Assembly (NCBI RefSeq): GCF_011745365.1
Contig: NW_024468910.1
Span: forward strand, 1,826,068-1,890,067
DNA from: Cryphonectria parasitica EP155
Taxonomy: Eukaryota; Ascomycota; Sordariomycetes; Diaporthales; Cryphonectriaceae
Direction of reading: 5' to 3'
Length of the DNA: 64,000 bases
The position numbers and the translations under genes are program-made. Below are positions 53,280-63,469 of this stretch, piece by piece; position 1 is the stretch's first letter; every line of letters begins with the position of its first letter. The notes under the pieces were generated by a model, which saw nothing but the letters and a program-made list of their open reading frames with translations, had not been told where the DNA came from and made no database searches.

Positions 53280-53394
53280 GAGAAGTGTGACTCTGGATCT
53301 GAAAGTGGGATTGCCTGTAAGGCGTTAGCCGAATGATCATTTTGAGATCTGTCAATCTTTAAAGTATGTATCCGCTAAACAAGCCCTGTCCACC

Positions 53395-53841
53395 TGTTAT
53401 GACCCATCCAACGTGCAGGTCACAGAACAGGCCCCGCCAACAAAAGGCCAGCAGTTACAGCCCAAAGCACGAATACGCCTAGAAAGGATTAGGTAACCAA
53501 GAGTTAGGGTTACAGGGTTGGATTACCAGGAGCACAGCTCACCAGGATCACTTGGATCACCAGGAGCACAGCACAAACAAGACAGTGATCCGCACTGAAG
53601 AGCAGGATATATAAGGACACGTTCATTACCATTAGATAGACCATCAGAACATAGCTCTTCAGTTGTCAATCTAAGTATTCATTTGTTATACACTTGAATA
53701 GCCCCAAAAGCGAATGACAGCACTTGCACGGATTACTTGTTACTTGTTCCGTATTCAGTGGATATCACTTTGACACTGCTCTTGTTAGCATAAACTCTTT
53801 GTGTACTTCAGGATCTTCGGATATTGCAGTGCATCATTACA
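53395..53841 (+). repeat. Second solo gypsy LTR with 5-bp target duplication
   Basis: 447 bp, same family and orientation, flanked by ccacc at 53390-53394 and 53842-53846. It has the same hairpin arms (53594 and 53653) and TATA-like core. It lies about 115 bp upstream of the start of the split gene. Confidence 0.93.
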
Positions 53842-53846
53842 CCACC

Positions 53847-54640
53847 CTCATAGGCTTTCGGCAGCAGTAAAAGGCTAGAGCAGCTTTGATTCCGTGATAG
53901 CGGATGGGAGTGGATGAATCGAGGGACGGCACCAGAAAAGACCAGTCGCGAGTCAGCAACACCGTTCTCCCTGCCTTCGGCCTCTCCGAAGAGGAGGATG
54001 ACCACGCCGCTCCAAAAGCACAGCGCCGTAGCGACGTGTTTCCTCCAGCCTTCGCTGTCAAGAGTCCGAAGAGGAAGATGACACTGTTGATCCCAAAGCC
54101 CAGGACAGCCCTGTAGCTTGGCAATGGGAAGACAGCCGACTGGCACCTCTGGTTGCTTACTACAGAAGTGCAATGTAGTATTTTGGCGTCCAAGTAGCGA
54201 GAAACAAATGAAGCATAAGAAATGGGAAGAACGTGAACGGGGAGATGAAGGAGATGAAGGAGTTTGCGGGGGACAAACGCTATTTTATGCGGCTGGTGCA
54301 CGGGCCACCCCCTTTTTCTTCTTAGAGGAACAACCCAACTGTTTTACGTAGCCAGGGTTAGGGTCCTGGGAGAGACCAGTTCCTGGAAGCGGAGGAGCGT
54401 CAAAAGTCTAATTCAGACAGCAGCTTATCGATGGCGGAGCAGATCATTTCGAAGTGATCTGGCATCCATGTATCGTTGAATCGATATGCTGCCCACCTCT
54501 CCTTGCCCTCCAGCTCCGTGATATCAAATGTGCGGATACGATGGCGGTAATACTTGGTTTCCTTACCATTCGCTCGTTCCCGCATTTTTGGCGCGCGCGC
54601 TCAACTTCACTCTCTTCCACGAGTCGCCGTCATCTGCTAC
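53847..54640. other. Decayed sequence between solo LTR and ankyrin gene
   Basis: Plus-strand scrap at 53904-54116 resembles the KRKR/SEE-rich protein of 47955-49211 (LSEEEDDHAAPKAQRR, VKSPKRKM). A ccagggttagggtcc motif lies at 54352-54366. Minus-strand frame 54585-54400 (RIRTFDITELEGKERWAAYR) looks coding but is short. Confidence 0.4.
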
Positions 54641-54644
54641 AGCC

Positions 54645-57458
54645 ATGTGCTCAGCCGTGCAGAGTCCACGGCATGCGAGGCCACCACCAAAACGCGCTCT
54701 TGAAGAAGCCGACCCAGATCGCGCGTCTGACTTCGACAGTAGTGATTTGGCAGGTGCCCCTCCACAAGTGTTAAGCTTCTTGATCGACTTGAGAAATAAA
54801 CAAAGCAAAAGGCCGGATCACCCAGGCGGGAATCCAACCAAGACAGAGCCCAATCGGCTCGGCGAACTTGTGGACTTATTGACAACAGAGATCCGAGAAT
54901 CAGTCACCATACACAAAACCCCAGACACAAGCCATCTTTCCGACATTCTTCATAAGCTCCAGAGCCTTGCAGCAAGTCTCGTCTCAGCCCTAGATGACAA
55001 ACAAGAAGCCTCATTGTCATTTGATCATGATACTGTCCTGATCAGCGGAGATCGCCCAGATCCAAACCAGGAGCAGCTGCTCGAAGATGTTGGGTCAGTT
55101 GTCGAAAATGATCAATTTGAGGCTGCGCTGGGAACCCGTTTTGCGCCAATCAATGTTGATTTGCTCTCAGCGAAAGACCGCATGGCCACTTTCCCAGATG
55201 TCCTCGAGTCTGGTTTAGAGGGCCTTGAGAGGCGAATCCAACTCGGCATTCATGCCTGGCCTGACAAGAACCTTGCGCAATTCCGGCCTGGCCAGATGGT
55301 GACCGCAGGAATCCTCAATGAGCTTTTGTTGATGGATCTACCACTTCGTTATTCCTTGGGGATCCCAGCTACAAGAGCCAAAAAATTGCGAAAGACATGT
55401 TCTGGTATTGTATTGACCTACTACGTTGATGTTAGCAACCAGATGTCTACAGTTGAAAGTGAGAAAAATCACTTTGTGATCTCGATCATCAACTTCGAGA
55501 ACATGATGTTCACGTTCTGGAGAATGAGCAATGAGAAATTCCAAGAGTTAAAAGTTGAGTACGAGGAAGCACTAGACCTTCGTCTTGAAGGATCCAGTCA
55601 CAACGTGAGCGACATCAATCAGATCTGCCGAAACGCTTACTAATTGCGAGTCTAGCTTGGCAATTACGATGGGAATTGCTGCGTGTTTCGATGTGCCGAA
55701 GCTATGCGATCCTATTTTAGCATCGATGCTGGCGTCATACAAGATGAAATCTCTCTGCGCCTATACTTTCTTAAACGACTGATCGAGTCATGGAGTGGAA
55801 CGACCCACGAGGCTGCCAGCTGTCAAGCACCGAACAGTGACGGATCCCTACCTTCAGACTCTATTGCGCAGGTGACATGGGAGCTTGGTGAAGACTTTGA
55901 CCCCGATTCTGATATCAACGATCTCGTTACAGCAGCGCAACTCAGCCTCGATTGGGCTCCACATGAGGGTCTCGACATTGTGGAACCGACTGACGGATAT
56001 CTGCCGCAAACTCCGTTGCCCAGTGAGAGAATAAACAACCAGGCACTTCCCACAACGTCCGGAAATTTTCTGATAAGTTTTTCAGACAGACCAGAGAGGG
56101 CCTTAAGGAGACGCCTTTTGGAGACGGATGAGACGGAGATCGAGCTCCCGCGGAAGCGAAAGTCTACGGAAACCCCGTCCGTCATCGATTCCCTCATGAC
56201 AGCGTTGATCGATGATGGCGCATCCAGGCTAAGACACCATATCCTCACCTTCAACAGAGATTCTCCCAAACTCCCGAACTCTTGGGACGAGAAAATAAGC
56301 TGGGAAGAGCAGACTGCTGACATTCTGAAGCTTGCCTCAAAGTGGGAAGAATCGTCAGAAGTTGCTAGCTTAGTGGCTCTGGTATTGAGAGTTTACGGTC
56401 TTGACTGTATGGTCGCTATAGCTCGAAGAAATGCCAACATAGCCGAAGGCCAACCGGATCCTCCAATATCGACGACGGTGGCGGCTGAGTACCTGTGGCG
56501 AGGTCGTAAAGAAAGACCTACGGATCAGGCAGTTCGGTGGAATTAGTAATATTACCACAATCGAATTTCTACTCGGTCAAGGGGCGCTGGTAGATGATGA
56601 GTATGAAAACATGCTCCTAATCCAGAGCAACTTACTGACTTATTTCGATGTAGGCCATATGATCATGTGTGGGACTTTATCACTCACAATAAGTGCACGC
56701 TTAGGGAAATCGAGGCTCTCTCGTGCATTACACAAAGAGAAGACAGGTCCTGGTATAAAGAGCAGAACTTCCCCCTCATCCACAAGATCGTCCTAGGCCT
56801 ATGCCACAAATCACTTGCCTCTGAAATATCGGAGAACCCGAGCTCTGTATTTCTCACAGATGCCAAGGGCCGAACTGCGCTTGACTGGGCTACAGCCCGA
56901 TCCGATACAGGCCATATGAGGCTATTGATTGATCACGGATCCAGAGTGGATACTATGGATCATACAGGTCGATTTGCGATTCTACATGCAGTTGACAGCC
57001 ATAGTGTTGATGTGCTTCGCATGCTTCTCGATGCCGGAGCCTCACCGAATCCCCAGGTTCCTGTAATATTCTTCCGCAGCAGCCCTATCACAGCAGCCAG
57101 CTTTGGTGGTCTAACCGAAATGGTGAAATTGCTCTGTGGAAAAGGCGCAAACGTTAATGAGGAAAACCCAGAGGGTCGAACAGCGCTGCAGTCGGTAGCT
57201 ATCAGAGGGCAAGATGCTGAGTGTGCAGCTATCCTGGTTGAAAGTGGCGCTGATATCAACTGCATCTCAAGAAATGGATGGACAGCGCTTACAACGTCCA
57301 TAACATACAACAACCATGGAATACTGGAGTTCTTCTTGAGCCAGACTGGCAGCATCTCATCGCTCTTGGTTCAGTGGCCCCAATTGGAACAGTACGCAGA
57401 CTCACAAACGCGGTCTATTGTGCAGTCCGCTTTCGAAAGGAGCATAGTGGAGCAATGA
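54645..57458 (+). CDS. Ankyrin-repeat protein with novel N-terminal region, four exons, 889 codons
   Basis: Exons 54645-55604, 55656-56488, 56529-56600 and 56654-57458. Introns of 51, 40 and 53 nt have GT-AG ends (first with gcttactaattg branch), and all joins keep frame. Residues 1-320 are unrecognised (VLSFLIDLRNKQSKRPDHP; GLEGLERRIQLGIHAWPDKN; LRYSLGIPATRAKKLRKTC). Residues 321-600 continue with RCAEAMRSYFSIDAGVIQDE and a basic linker. From about residue 690 there are four to five ankyrin repeats (GRTALDWATARSDTGHMRLL; AILHAVDSHSVDVLRMLLDA; PITAASFGGLTEMVKLLCGK; GRTALQSVAIRGQDAECAAI; GWTALTTSITYNNHGILEF). Ankyrin arrays bind proteins. The N-terminal domain might be an effector or sensing module (inference). 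Confidence 0.7.
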
Positions 57459-57624
57459 TTAGGGCAGGGGTTGATGACGACAGGGTGGTCGGGCATAGGT
57501 GGGTTGCCGGGAATGACCGGTCAGTGCGGGGCGCGATATTTAGGAGTTAGCTTGATAAAGCTTTCGCAGTTCCCGTGAGTCGTCTGTTTTTTCATTCTCT
57601 CATTGCGCAGTATATGTGATCATT

Positions 57625-58099
57625 ATGTCCGACCAAGAAGCCTGCATACCCCGTGTATTCTTTGTGCGCCATGGTAAGTCTCATATTGATCTTTGTACGA
57701 AAATGATTTCAAAATTAACCCATTCTGTTCTCATGTAGGAGAGACTGAATGGGCAAAATCAGGCCGATTTACGGGTGTTACAGACATCGATCTTACTCCA
57801 ATCGGCGCTGAGCGGATCTCCTCAGCAGCAAAGATTCTTGTGGGCTCTGGCAAGCCACTTGATCCATCCCTTTTAGCAACAGCTTTTGTCAGTCCTAGGA
57901 AGAGGGCGACCAGGACCTACGACCTCCTGATGGCTGGTCAGCAGAAGCTGAATGTTGACATCACTCAAGACATTGCTGAATGGAATTATGGAGATTACGA
58001 AGGATTGAAGATTGAACAAATCAGAGAGCGGAGAAAAAAGAAAGGCCTAGATCTGGAATCGCCGTGGGACATCTGGAAAGACGGGTGTGAGAAAGGGGA
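57625..58099 (+). pseudogene. Phosphoglycerate-mutase family phosphatase (SHB17-like), 3' truncated
   Basis: Exon 1 57625-57673 (MSDQEACIPRVFFVRH), intron 57674-57738 (gtaagt to tgtag), exon 2 57739-58099. The catalytic motif RHGETEWAKSGRFTG spans the junction and contains the phosphate-accepting His. AFVSPRKRATRTYDLL and EWNYGDYEGLKIEQIR follow the sedoheptulose-1,7-bisphosphatase Shb17 pattern. A donor gtaagt follows at 58100, but no third exon with the second catalytic His was found before the minisatellite. Product would be about half length and inactive. It is probably a duplicate of a core metabolic gene. Confidence 0.75.
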
Positions 58100-58333
58100 G
58101 TAAGTAATATCTCGGGTTTTCGACCAATCCTCTCTGTATTATAAACTGATATCCAAGTAGCTAGAATTAAGCATTAACATTTAGATACTAGATAGACCAT
58201 TGAACCAGGCTGCGTCAGGTAGCAGGTACAAAAAAGTTTGTCCGAAGGCTGCACGCTCTTCTTCCAATGCACAAGAGGAGTGGCAATGAAGTATACATAC
58301 CATTGTATTTTCTAGAGTAATTCAGGAATATCA

Positions 58334-58627
58334 GGTTACCGGTAATCCAGGATAATCAAGGTTACCAGAACCTTGATCTGGCTGGATTACTAGTAACTTT
58401 GGACAACTGGATTACTGGTCACTTTGATGCAACTGGATTACTGGTCACTTTGATGCAACTGGATTACTGGTAACTTTGATGCAGCTGGATTACTGGTAAC
58501 TTTGATGCAGCTAGATTACTGGTAACCTTGGACACCTGGATTACTAGTAACCTTGGACAACTGGATTACTAGTAACCTTGGACAACTGGATTACTAGTAA
58601 CTTTGATGCAGCTAGATTACTGGTAAC
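58334..58627 (+). repeat. Minisatellite, 25-26-bp unit, about ten copies
   Basis: Units of the type CTGGATTACTGGTAACTTTG plus ATGCAA/G or GACAA, alternating two subtypes. An inverted unit (GGTTACCGGTAATCCAGG) precedes the array at 58334-58352. The array separates the truncated SHB17-like gene from the DUF7924 pseudogene. Confidence 0.9.
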
Positions 58628-58643
58628 GACCGTATTGATGCGC

Positions 58644-59969
58644 TCAACGCGATGGAGGGGGTTTGGGCTTTTTGCTCTTGCTGGTTGAGTCCTTAGTCGG
58701 TGGTGGGCGAGATTTCGCCGCTTCGGAGGCTCGCCTCCGGCTTTCTTCCAAAAGAGTGTCCAATGATTCGCGAATCTCCTTCAAACGCTGGTCCTTTCCC
58801 CAGTCGATGATATTCTTGACGTGCTTGCGGAATTCGATATAATGCTCTGGGTCCTGGAGCAAGAAGCTCTTCACTTTCTGCATATAGTAGTCCAGTTCGT
58901 TATGCTTCCATGAGACATAGAGTCGTGCTTCAGTACCGTTCATGGCGATGCTAAATGCGGTGCTATTAACTGGTTTGACCTTGCTGCTCTTGCTTTCCCT
59001 TAATTGACGATTAAGGCGTTCAGCGATGTTGATGCATGATGCGGAGTCTCCGAGGCATTGGTTCGTTGCTACCCAGAGATCTTCACCATTGCCTTTGAAT
59101 TCGATGACGAAGAATGGGTACATCAGGCTCTGATTGTTAGCTGTTCCATTCATTTTGTTTCCCATCGAGATGAGCTGCATCTGCTGATTAGGGAATGCAT
59201 GATGATGACTATACCCGTACAGCATATCGGGGATTGGGTTGCTGATCTTGAACTGTGATCTGGCGTTGGGGACAGCATGCCTAGACATCGGCTGTCTGTC
59301 GGAGCGCTCCAGGCTGTTTCCATAGCTTGGTTGGGGAAATATCCTATCTCGGAAGTAGTCTTCCACTCTTGGTTCGTCAAGCCCTCTCATTTCGAGTTCG
59401 CCCAGGGCCCTATCGTGGTATATGTCATCGAGCTAGGGTCCAGGGGACTCGCGGTTCCTGCGTGCGTAATCGACGATGTTGGCAACGTGTTCGGGAAGTT
59501 GTTCGTCGCGGTGGCGCATGTGGACATGGTTGGCAGCCAAGTTCTGGTCTCGGTAATATGGGTCTTCAACGAGGGCTCTTGATAATCGGCTTGAGCCAGA
59601 GTCTGACGGGGCAATTGATCTGTTGGATGGATCAGGTGTTGGTGGTATAGCATAATCATCGGCATCCCATGCGTAGGCCATCTCTGGTGCTGATCTCATA
59701 AGGTCCCTTGAGATGGGGTCATCACTCGAGTGGTGAAGGTAGCTGTCTGACCGGCAGCGTCTTTCTCGGTCTGATCCGACAGACTCGAGCCACTCGGAAA
59801 TTGTATCTGTCGGACTGCCATGATCTTCGAGAAACGAGGCTCTAGGGCGCTTCGGCGCTGGTTGCTGTAGGTTCGTCTTGGATAATCGTACTCGTTTCGC
59901 GGCGGGTAATGAAGGGGTCTCGAGACTCGTGTCGAGCCGCCTTTTCGTGGACTGCGAAGGTTCGTCCAT
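58644..59969 (-). pseudogene. DUF7924-like nuclease-motif protein with one premature stop
   Basis: One frame of about 441 codons broken only by TAG at 59433-59435. The N-terminal part is disordered and basic (STKRRLDTSLETPS, AKRVRL). It continues RDQNLAANHVHMRHRDEQLP, then after the stop LDDIYHDRALGELEMRGLDE and VEDYFRDRIFP. The nuclease-like core has NPIPDMLYGYSHHHAFPNQQ and YPFFVIEFKGNGEDLW: the PD and EFK residues fit a PD-(D/E)XK site. The C-terminus is Lys/Pro-rich. It belongs to the same broad family as 21965-23641 but is clearly a different subfamily. If the stop is real the catalytic half is not made. Confidence 0.72.
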
Positions 59970-60176
59970 GATGAAGAAGAGAGAGATTTGTAGTGCTTGG
60001 GCTGGCCGACTGAATGGGTCTAATATGCAACGCTCCTTGTCGCGGGAATTGTTTCCGGTGAGGATGCGATGAAATCTTCAGGCAGCAGGTTGGGGGCGGC
60101 TACCAATGATCGCCCTGTGGGGTTGCTCTCATCAACCGTCCAATAGAATTGCAGAATTAGCGCCGCACACCGTTTT

Positions 60177-60795
60177 TTAGTGCTCTCTTCTGCCTAGTGG
60201 GTTTTGCCAGCTGTGCCCGTGGTGGTCAGGGTTCCAAAAGCGAAATATGAAAAATGGGGTGGATCTGCATCGATCGTGGTAGTGACAGTTCGTAATTAGT
60301 GTCTGAAATCTTTCGCTTAACTTTGAATGGTTCAATCTGTTTGTAGTCAAGTTTGTCGCTTGGTCGCTTTGTTTTGATGTTTTTGCAAGCGAGGTAGACT
60401 TTATCTCCCTCCTTGAAGAATGGTCAGCGTATCTTGTCATGCGTCGCTGGATGAATTGGAGGTCTGTTTTGAGTTCTTCATGCAGCTGTTTGAGTTGTTC
60501 GGCCTCTTTCGTGGCATCCTTTGCTTCCCTGGCTTCGCCGTATACCGTAGGTGTGTAACCATAGTTGACATACATTGGTGTTTTCTTCGTAGATTCGTTG
60601 TATGCACTATTGTATGCAAATTGCGCTAACGGCAAGAGCTGTACCCAGTCGTTTTGCGGGTAGTTAACACAGCATCGGAGGTACTGTTCCAGTGTCTGGT
60701 TCGTTCTTTCTGTCTGTCCGTCCGTCTGAGGGCGAAATGCTGTGGATAGACGATGTCGTACTCCGAGTTGTGCTGTAAGGGCTTGCCAAAAGTGA
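60177..60795 (-). pseudogene. Gypsy integrase C-terminal remnant
   Basis: LAQFAYNSAYNESTKKTPMY, VNYGYTPTVY and LQFIQRRMTRYAD are integrase end motifs; QTDGQTER-like DNA is recognisable near 60705-60725. Different gypsy lineage from element 2. It is cut at 60811 by the TGTGCGAG repeat. Confidence 0.72.
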
Positions 60796-60810
60796 CTGGT
60801 GAAGAGCTTG

Positions 60811-60990
60811 TGTGCGAGACCAGTGAGTCACTGGCCCAGGGCCGTGCACGGCCCCTCCAGCCAGCCAACAGCCAGACCTGTTTATAGCCTCAGATAGCTG
60901 GCCTCGTGGCGTTTCTCTTCCTTTCTCTTTTCTCTTCAGCGCTCAGCAATGCAATCTTTTTGCCCTCACACAGAGGAAATCCCAGCAAAA
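60811..60990 (+). repeat. TGTGCGAG-family terminal repeat, copy 3
   Basis: TGTGCGAGACCAGTGAGTCA, palindrome GGGCCGTGCACGGCCC at about 60838-60853, then CTGTTTATAGCCTCAGATAG and a CT-rich tract. Closest to the 24840-24962 copy. It interrupts the integrase remnant. Confidence 0.7.
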
Positions 60991-60999
60991 CCCCTTGGA

Positions 61000-62100
61000 A
61001 GCTTCAGCGCCACTATGAGCGCCAGCGCCACACACCTTGTCTGCATTTTGCAAGTCTTCTCAGTCAGCTACCCATCTTAAACCATTTGTGGAGCAGCGTA
61101 CTACGCCCAGGCTGAGTGATGTGACATGTCGCTGCCAGTGAGGAGGCCTTACCGATCCCACGTCCCGGAACGAACTCACTGTCGCTGCACCCCGTAAACC
61201 GCTACTAGGCCTGCTTATCAGGGGCATGCTGTGGACCAAGTAGCTTATGCATCAGGGCTGGGCGCTTTTACGTATCAAACTCAGCTTGTGTACAGAGTCT
61301 GATTTACATTACAGGATGTTTAGAAAGGCAGCTTATGCATACAGCAGCATCTTCATCGTAAGGCGGCCGAGGCAATCGATCAGAAGTTACAAGCACTATG
61401 GGCAGTACCTGTCGTGCGAGGCATGACTGAGGTAGGGCGTACAACATACTTTCGGAGAAAGATGAATGAGTCCGTGGCTGAGGATCAGTCATCGCAGTGC
61501 ACATGCTTAAGAAAATTTCTTCCTCTTCCCAGTCTGTAGTATTCAGGTGCGATTCGCGTGTCAGATGCGGTCTAGGTTGGCTCTACGTTCCACTCAAACC
61601 CCGTGATATTGGCCAAAAACATTGGATTGGAGCTGGTGACATGAGTAGAAGCTCTAACATCGAGAGTCACTGCTCTGATTGAAAGAACCATTCTCAAGGT
61701 CAAAAAGAGTGACAGCGACCCTATTCTATGCATCCTCCACACAGTGACAGGTGGGCAGGGTACATAGCATTACCAAAATACGCAGTTTCAGACGCAACAG
61801 GCTTCCAGAGGCATATGCTGCATACTCGCAGTGATGCATGGTGTATTTGCGAAGCTGGAGGGGGGCGGAGTTATCGCATCCAGTTTTGCAACAAGACCTC
61901 GGTTGCGATTTCTATTAGTCAGCAGCTTGCTTACATCACATTTGAGTTTAGCCGATGATTTGCCGGGAAAATAATGTGACCTTTCCACATGCTGACAGAT
62001 GGACCAACTGATTCCGCGCTTTCACCGCCTCACTTTCCCCCAGACAGCCTCATGACCTGACTTGCATTCAAGATATTGCATACACGCATCAAGCCATGTT
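61000..62100. other. Gene-poor region
   Basis: No frame above about 76 codons and none with a recognisable motif; no repeat identified. Confidence 0.4.
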
Positions 62101-62105
62101 GACGC

Positions 62106-63290
62106 TTACGAAACATTTGAGTGGTCAAACGCATTCTGGCTTTTTTTGAATCCTGTCCTGCGACGCCTCCAACGGCCAAGTGCTTGCGAAGACCCACGGC
62201 CTTTACCCTCTTTACCCCGCCACCAGTCACGACAGCTTTCTTCGTCAAGCTCTATCCACAAGGGCACCCGCCTTTTGCCCTCGCAGCACTCCGTCGTTTT
62301 CTTCCTGTTCGTACATTTTGCAGAAGATGATGGTTGGAGAAGAGGTGACGACGTTGAACAAAACGGAGATCCTGAAAAAGGCTGCCAGTTGGAAAACTCG
62401 GGCACCTGCGACCGTACTGATCGCAAATACGTCAGAAAATGAATCCAATCCGGTGCTTCCTCCCAGACTATGTTGCAGCTCTTTCTGATATGAGTGACGC
62501 TGCCTCGTAGATGCCAGAAGATGGACGTTGCGTAGTTTTGGCATCCAGCTTCGAACAGGTTTGCTAAGAGGGAAACTGGCATGACGAAGCCATGGCCTGT
62601 GACCTTGTTAGCATTGCAAGAGTATGGGAACCAAAGGATCTGTTCGAGCTTGCCCTGAGCATTGTACCCTATTTCTTCGAAAGCGTCCTGAGTAAACCGA
62701 ATATAGAAGCCCGTGGCGCCAGACCCGATCTTCTGTGAGCAGTAGTGTTCTGTATGTGACGAATGCCGGGAGAATTTAACGTCTTGCCCTGATTGTTTAA
62801 TCAGATCCGCGAACGTTTGAACGGGGTAAACTGCCACATAGCATCGGGAAAGAGTCGCTGTTATGATTTTGCGCCGGGCCTCCAGACTCAGTGCAGTGGC
62901 GTCACCAGGCTTTCCCTGGCAACCCATATCCATACCTCGAATTCGGCTTGTTTCTGCTGGTGAAGCTTCGTCTGCTAGCTGCGTCTTTCGGCTGCTCTCG
63001 GCTTTTTGATCGGGCGCATTTGCAATTGTTGTAGCGTTTTTAGCTGTGACTGTGTCTGACTCGGAGTCTACGGTGTTCTCTACTTCAGCAGCTCCTGGTT
63101 CTTCGACCCTGGTTGGCGGACAATTCGCAGATGTGGTGCCCTGATGATCGCATTGGACCGCGATACACTGTCTCTTTGGTTCGGGGACTGGAGTATTGGT
63201 TGCAGTGTCGGTTTCTCGCTTTCGAGGATTCACATGCACACCTCGTATCTCTCGGAGGTCCATCAGTGTCTGGATGTCTCGTTTAGTCAT
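62106..63290 (-). CDS. Hypothetical 394-codon protein
   Basis: The start at 63290 may not be the true one. An upstream open segment (about 63460-63305: NASLFEKAKESLESEELPSS, LREWSKTSPDLGLQLYC) can splice by gtacgt (about 63303) to an acceptor cccag/atccag before TLMDLREIRGVHVN. Residues 30-130 are disordered. Residues 135-330 form a globular domain: SLEARRKIITATLSRCYVAV, HYCSQKIGSGATGFYIRF, ILWFPYSCNANKVTGHGFVM and SIFWHLRGSVTHIRKSCNIV. The last 70 residues are Ser/Lys/Arg-rich and may be read-through of non-coding sequence. Not recognised. Confidence 0.45.
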   Translation of the reverse strand: MTKRDIQTLMDLREIRGVHVNPRKRETDTATNTPVPEPKRQCIAVQCDHQGTTSANCPPTRVEEPGAAEVENTVDSESDTVTAKNATTIANAPDQKAESSRKTQLADEASPAETSRIRGMDMGCQGKPGDATALSLEARRKIITATLSRCYVAVYPVQTFADLIKQSGQDVKFSRHSSHTEHYCSQKIGSGATGFYIRFTQDAFEEIGYNAQGKLEQILWFPYSCNANKVTGHGFVMPVSLLANLFEAGCQNYATSIFWHLRGSVTHIRKSCNIVWEEAPDWIHFLTYLRSVRSQVPEFSNWQPFSGSPFCSTSSPLLQPSSSAKCTNRKKTTECCEGKRRVPLWIELDEESCRDWWRGKEGKGRGSSQALGRWRRRRTGFKKSQNAFDHSNVS

Positions 63291-63469
63291 TTAAACGTAC
63301 CACAGTAGAGCTGCAATCCCAGATCTGGACTTGTCTTGCTCCATTCTCTTAAACTGTCTGACCACGACGACGGAAGCTCTTCGCTTTCCAGCGACTCCTT
63401 GGCTTTCTCAAAGAGAGAAGCGTTCCGGGCGAGGACGCGTGCACCATCGCGGCCATCTAGATAACCAAT

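Noticed and set aside
55605..55655. Two separate genes at 54645-55643 and 55683-56546
   Set aside because: A GT-AG intron with a CTAAT branch site joins them in frame, making one gene with the ankyrin part.
58334..58627. CRISPR-like array
   Set aside because: Units are contiguous with no unique spacers and the context is fungal; it is a minisatellite.
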